Positions 62,208 through 64,000 of a stretch of 64,000 nucleotides of DNA are shown piece by piece. This DNA comes from Caballeronia sp. SBC1. Its GTDB lineage: Bacteria; Pseudomonadota; Gammaproteobacteria; Burkholderiales; Burkholderiaceae. The stretch spans positions 1,116,001 to 1,180,000 of the forward strand of contig NZ_CP049157.1 in the NCBI RefSeq assembly GCF_011493005.1. Direction: 5' to 3'. The position numbers and the translations under genes were made by a program. The notes under the pieces were generated by a model. That model searched no databases, had not been told where the DNA came from, and was given only the letters and a program-made list of their open reading frames with translations. Position 1 is the stretch's first letter. Each line of letters begins with the position of its first letter.

Positions 62208-63116
62208 CTATTTAGTTTTCATCTGCTCGCGCACCTGCGCGGGTGTGTCGGGCGGAAACTTCGCGCCTTTTTCGATCATCAGGGCGCGAAGGTGTTCGTA
62301 TTCCCGGAGAAGCGCTTGTCCCTTTGGCGTTGCGCCTTGAGGCAGAGGTGTTGTCACGGTTACGACCGGCTTGCCGTCCTTATCGAGAGTGTAGTCGGAC
62401 ACTGTTGCTTGCTTGACGTTCGGCTGCAAACGATCAATCGTTACTTGCACTGCGTAGGCCGGGCTTGAACCGTTACTTGCGTGGGTGTTGACCTCTGCTC
62501 CATGCTCAATCAGGTAGATCGCAATGTCGGGAAAATCATACGTCGCTGAATCGCTTAAAGCAGTGCCTCCGATGCTGTCTCTATGCCTGACGTTAGCGCC
62601 ACGATCAACCAAAAGCTGTATTGCCGGGAATGGCTTCTCACTGTCCAACAGCGCCTGTTGCATAAGCGAAGTTCCATCCCGATTTTGATAATCTGGCGAG
62701 AGGCCTCCGTCGAGAAGCGCACCGAGCAGCGTGGGATCTGTTCTTTTGAGCGCGATAGAAAGTGGCGTTCCCATTCCATCCACGTCCTGCTTGTCGGGAT
62801 TTGACCCGAGCCGGGTTAGCAATGTCACCGCCGGATACTGATTTTTCATGATCGCGTACCACATGAGCGTCATGTTGTCGCGACCCGGCTTATCGATTTC
62901 TAGTCCCACGACCGCGGTCGTTAGTTCAGCAATGGACCCGCGATCAATCGCCTCCGCGGCCGTTAGAAACTGCCCGCTGAAATAGCGCCACGCGAATTTG
63001 TCTACCATCTTGCATCCCGTCAAAGTAAGGGCCAAAGCGAGTGCGAGCGCCAACATAGCTGGGACGAAACGCAACGCAGACCATGTATTGTGGCTAGTTA
63101 ATTGGTTCTCACCCAT
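62208..63116 (-). CDS. Ankyrin-repeat lipoprotein, putative T6SS lipase immunity (copy 1)
   Basis: 302 aa with lipobox LALTLTGCKM and ankyrin repeats DNMTLMWYAIMKNQYPAVTL, GTPLSIALKRTDPTLLGALL and GTALSDSATYDFPDIAIYLI. It lies directly after the only lipase fragment that keeps the serine elbow, so it is the likely original immunity gene of the VgrG-linked lipase. Starts eight bases inside that fragment. As a lipoprotein it would guard the periplasmic side, where T6SS lipases act. Confidence 0.8.
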   Translation of the reverse strand: MGENQLTSHNTWSALRFVPAMLALALALALTLTGCKMVDKFAWRYFSGQFLTAAEAIDRGSIAELTTAVVGLEIDKPGRDNMTLMWYAIMKNQYPAVTLLTRLGSNPDKQDVDGMGTPLSIALKRTDPTLLGALLDGGLSPDYQNRDGTSLMQQALLDSEKPFPAIQLLVDRGANVRHRDSIGGTALSDSATYDFPDIAIYLIEHGAEVNTHASNGSSPAYAVQVTIDRLQPNVKQATVSDYTLDKDGKPVVTVTTPLPQGATPKGQALLREYEHLRALMIEKGAKFPPDTPAQVREQMKTK

Positions 63117-63637
63117 TGTTTAGTGCACCTTCCAGCGTCGCGTTGTCCTGTTGCTTCTGCGCTTCGATGCCATCGATCACTTGACTCATGCTATGCCGAC
63201 TCAACGTGTTACCGCGCCCGGGCAGCCTGTACGGGGTACCAATTGCGGCGGGCATTTTGCCCTTTAGAAAAGCGCTTTGTTGCACGGACGTCAGAACTTC
63301 GCCGTCTACGTGGAAGGCTTGTATATCAGATGCCACAGGTGTGCCACCGTAACGAGCAACAGTGCTGACGTTCAAACCTGCCGCATTAAATGTCGTTGCT
63401 GGCAGCCCGCTCTCAGTCGATGCTGCAGACCCCAGGCCCCCACCAAGCGAATGCCCGACTATCGTGACGTCTCCGTTTGCTGACCTCAGCTTCTGACCGA
63501 TCTTGACGGCCCTCTGATAGTACTCGGACGGATCATTCTTTCCCTGCTGAATATTGTTGAGCCAATCTGACTCGCTTAATGGGTTAGTGCCTTGAAACAC
63601 GACGTTCGGGGAAATGTCCTGGCCGAAGCCGCCTTGA
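63109..63637 (-). pseudogene. T6SS lipase (DUF2974/lipase class 3-like) C-terminal part, 5'-truncated
   Basis: About 175 residues without a proper start; a GTG at 63600 could serve. NTQGGFGQDISPNVVFQGTN leads into VTIVGHSLGGGLGSAASTES, the intact GxSxG nucleophile elbow, followed by GLPATTFNAAGLNVSTVARY and HSMSQVIDGIEAQKQQDNAT. The region ahead of it, which should carry a PAAR or other delivery domain and the rest of the lipase, is lost: the frame runs into the DUF2169 remnant in another frame. The acid and histidine of the triad may remain, but the fold is incomplete. Confidence 0.78.
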
Positions 63638-63722
63638 GTGTTACGACGTTGAACTCGTTTTTTGCTCCATCGACTGCCTTAAACGCGATCGCATCAAGGG
63701 GCGTAAGGTTCCGAAATTCCAT
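63576..63722 (-). pseudogene. DUF2169 T6SS adaptor, N-terminal remnant
   Basis: The ATG at 63722 lies 11 bases after the vgrG stop and opens MEFRNLTPLDAIAFKAVDGA then KNEFNVVTLKA, the N-terminus of DUF2169 proteins, which load effectors onto VgrG. Normal members exceed 300 residues; here homology stops after 31 residues at about 63630, where the DNA passes into lipase sequence in another frame, and a stop follows after 48 codons. A deletion fused adaptor and effector. Confidence 0.8.
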
Positions 63723-63733
63723 GTAACCGGCCC

Positions 63734-64000
63734 CTAGTTCAAGTCGATGATCTTGCCGTCCACCCGCACGGAACTGCTACCCAAAATATTGATGTTCACG
63801 CCGTTGATCGTGATGTCTCCGTTACTCTCCATGACCATCTCTGACAGACCGGTTCGCATTGAAATGCGATCGCCCGCGGTGAGCTGAAACGTTTTGCCAA
63901 CCTGCATGACCTGCATCCCGTCAATCACCTCGCCTCGGTTGTGCCCAACATGAACCAAAGCGTCATTCTCGACCTCGGTGCGCATGTCCTTTTCGGCATG
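63734..64000 (-). CDS. vgrG: VgrG (TssI) C-terminal end, continues beyond the window
   Basis: The last 88 codons of a VgrG: AEKDMRTEVENDALVHVGHN is the repeated segment after the OB-fold, then VMQVGKTFQLTAGDRISMRT and a C-terminal NINILGSSSVRVDGKIIDLN. It leads a minus-strand effector island. Whether its N-terminus is intact lies outside the window. It is not the missing half of the stub at 51762, as it is on the other strand, though both could stem from one ancestral vgrG family. Confidence 0.88.
   Translation of the reverse strand, partial: HAEKDMRTEVENDALVHVGHNRGEVIDGMQVMQVGKTFQLTAGDRISMRTGLSEMVMESNGDITINGVNINILGSSSVRVDGKIIDLN

Larger units (their letters stand above)
59614..63637 (-). 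repeat. Three tandem lipase-fragment/ankyrin-lipoprotein modules
   Basis: Three diverged copies of one gene pair lie head to tail on the minus strand: 63637-62208, 62195-60905 and 60892-59626. In each, a lipase C-terminal fragment ends eight bases inside an ankyrin lipoprotein gene. Junctions between copies are alike: ankyrin stop, 12 bases containing GGGCGGCCGTT or a close variant, then ATG of the next gene. The same joint precedes the Tde-like effector. The modules differ most in their middle parts and are almost identical near the ankyrin C-termini. Confidence 0.85.

Noticed and set aside
59614..63637. Repeat array considered as CRISPR or simple tandem duplication
   Set aside because: Repeat units are about 1.3 kb and protein-coding, with strong divergence in the middle; no short regular spacers.
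1..64000. tRNA, rRNA, riboswitch or CRISPR features
   Set aside because: No cloverleaf, rRNA core motif, known riboswitch core or short regularly spaced repeat was recognised by eye; a covariance-model search would be needed to exclude small RNAs.

Overview
The window looks like a chromosomal segment of a Burkholderiaceae bacterium close to Paraburkholderia or Caballeronia. This is inferred from the GC-rich coding sequence, the malonate decarboxylase operon, ACC deaminase with a divergent Lrp-type regulator, DUF4148 and DUF3455 proteins, and a Burkholderia-style type VI secretion (T6SS) VgrG/DUF2169 arrangement. No species can be fixed from the sequence alone, and no rRNA, tRNA or CRISPR array was seen.

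Bases 1-7,700 hold a minus-strand malonate decarboxylase operon (mdcABCDEG and the start of mdcH) with a FadR-type GntR regulator at its head. A divergent MFS carrier is the likely malonate importer. Bases 7,870-9,086 hold a translationally coupled pair of unknown genes. Bases 9,669-15,703 hold a cupin protein, a PhoX/DUF839 Tat lipoprotein behind a good Pho box, a di-haem cytochrome c peroxidase and a phospholipase C/acid phosphatase-type lipoprotein. Bases 16,079-21,857 are a LacI-controlled ABC importer ending in a GpdQ-like phosphodiesterase, which suggests scavenging of an organophosphate. Bases 21,862-29,549 are a PmrAB/QseBC-type two-component system divergent from a TolC/adaptor/RND efflux operon. 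A CTTAAG-N5-CTTAAG box lies between them and recurs with variations before two further transcription units (about 30.1 and 31.9 kb).

Bases 32,639-49,085 are mostly amino-acid and stress metabolism: PpnP, AcdR/AcdS, a Tat-exported superoxide dismutase, DUF3455 and YceI proteins, a D-threonine aldolase-like enzyme with a HAD phosphatase, an AruH-like aminotransferase, an M20 amidohydrolase coupled to diaminopropionate ammonia-lyase, NDH-2 with a divergent Rrf2 regulator, and MmsA with a divergent LysR regulator. Several regulators sit beside the genes they probably control.

Bases 49,143-64,000 are an accessory region rich in rearrangements. It holds a frameshifted ISAs1 remnant, an apparently intact IS30-family element, a VgrG N-terminal stub joined three bases upstream of tssL, then tssM. 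Converging from the right edge is a minus-strand T6SS effector island: the VgrG C-terminus, a DUF2169 adaptor remnant fused out of frame to a lipase C-terminus, and three tandem lipase-fragment/ankyrin-lipoprotein modules. It ends in an apparently intact Tde-like DNase (Ntox15, HxxD) with a Tdi-like GAD/DUF1851 immunity gene. The two downstream lipase fragments have lost the GxSxG serine, while all three ankyrin lipoproteins remain open. This is the most interesting part of the window: an array of apparently orphaned immunity genes whose junctions share a short sequence with the start of the newest effector.
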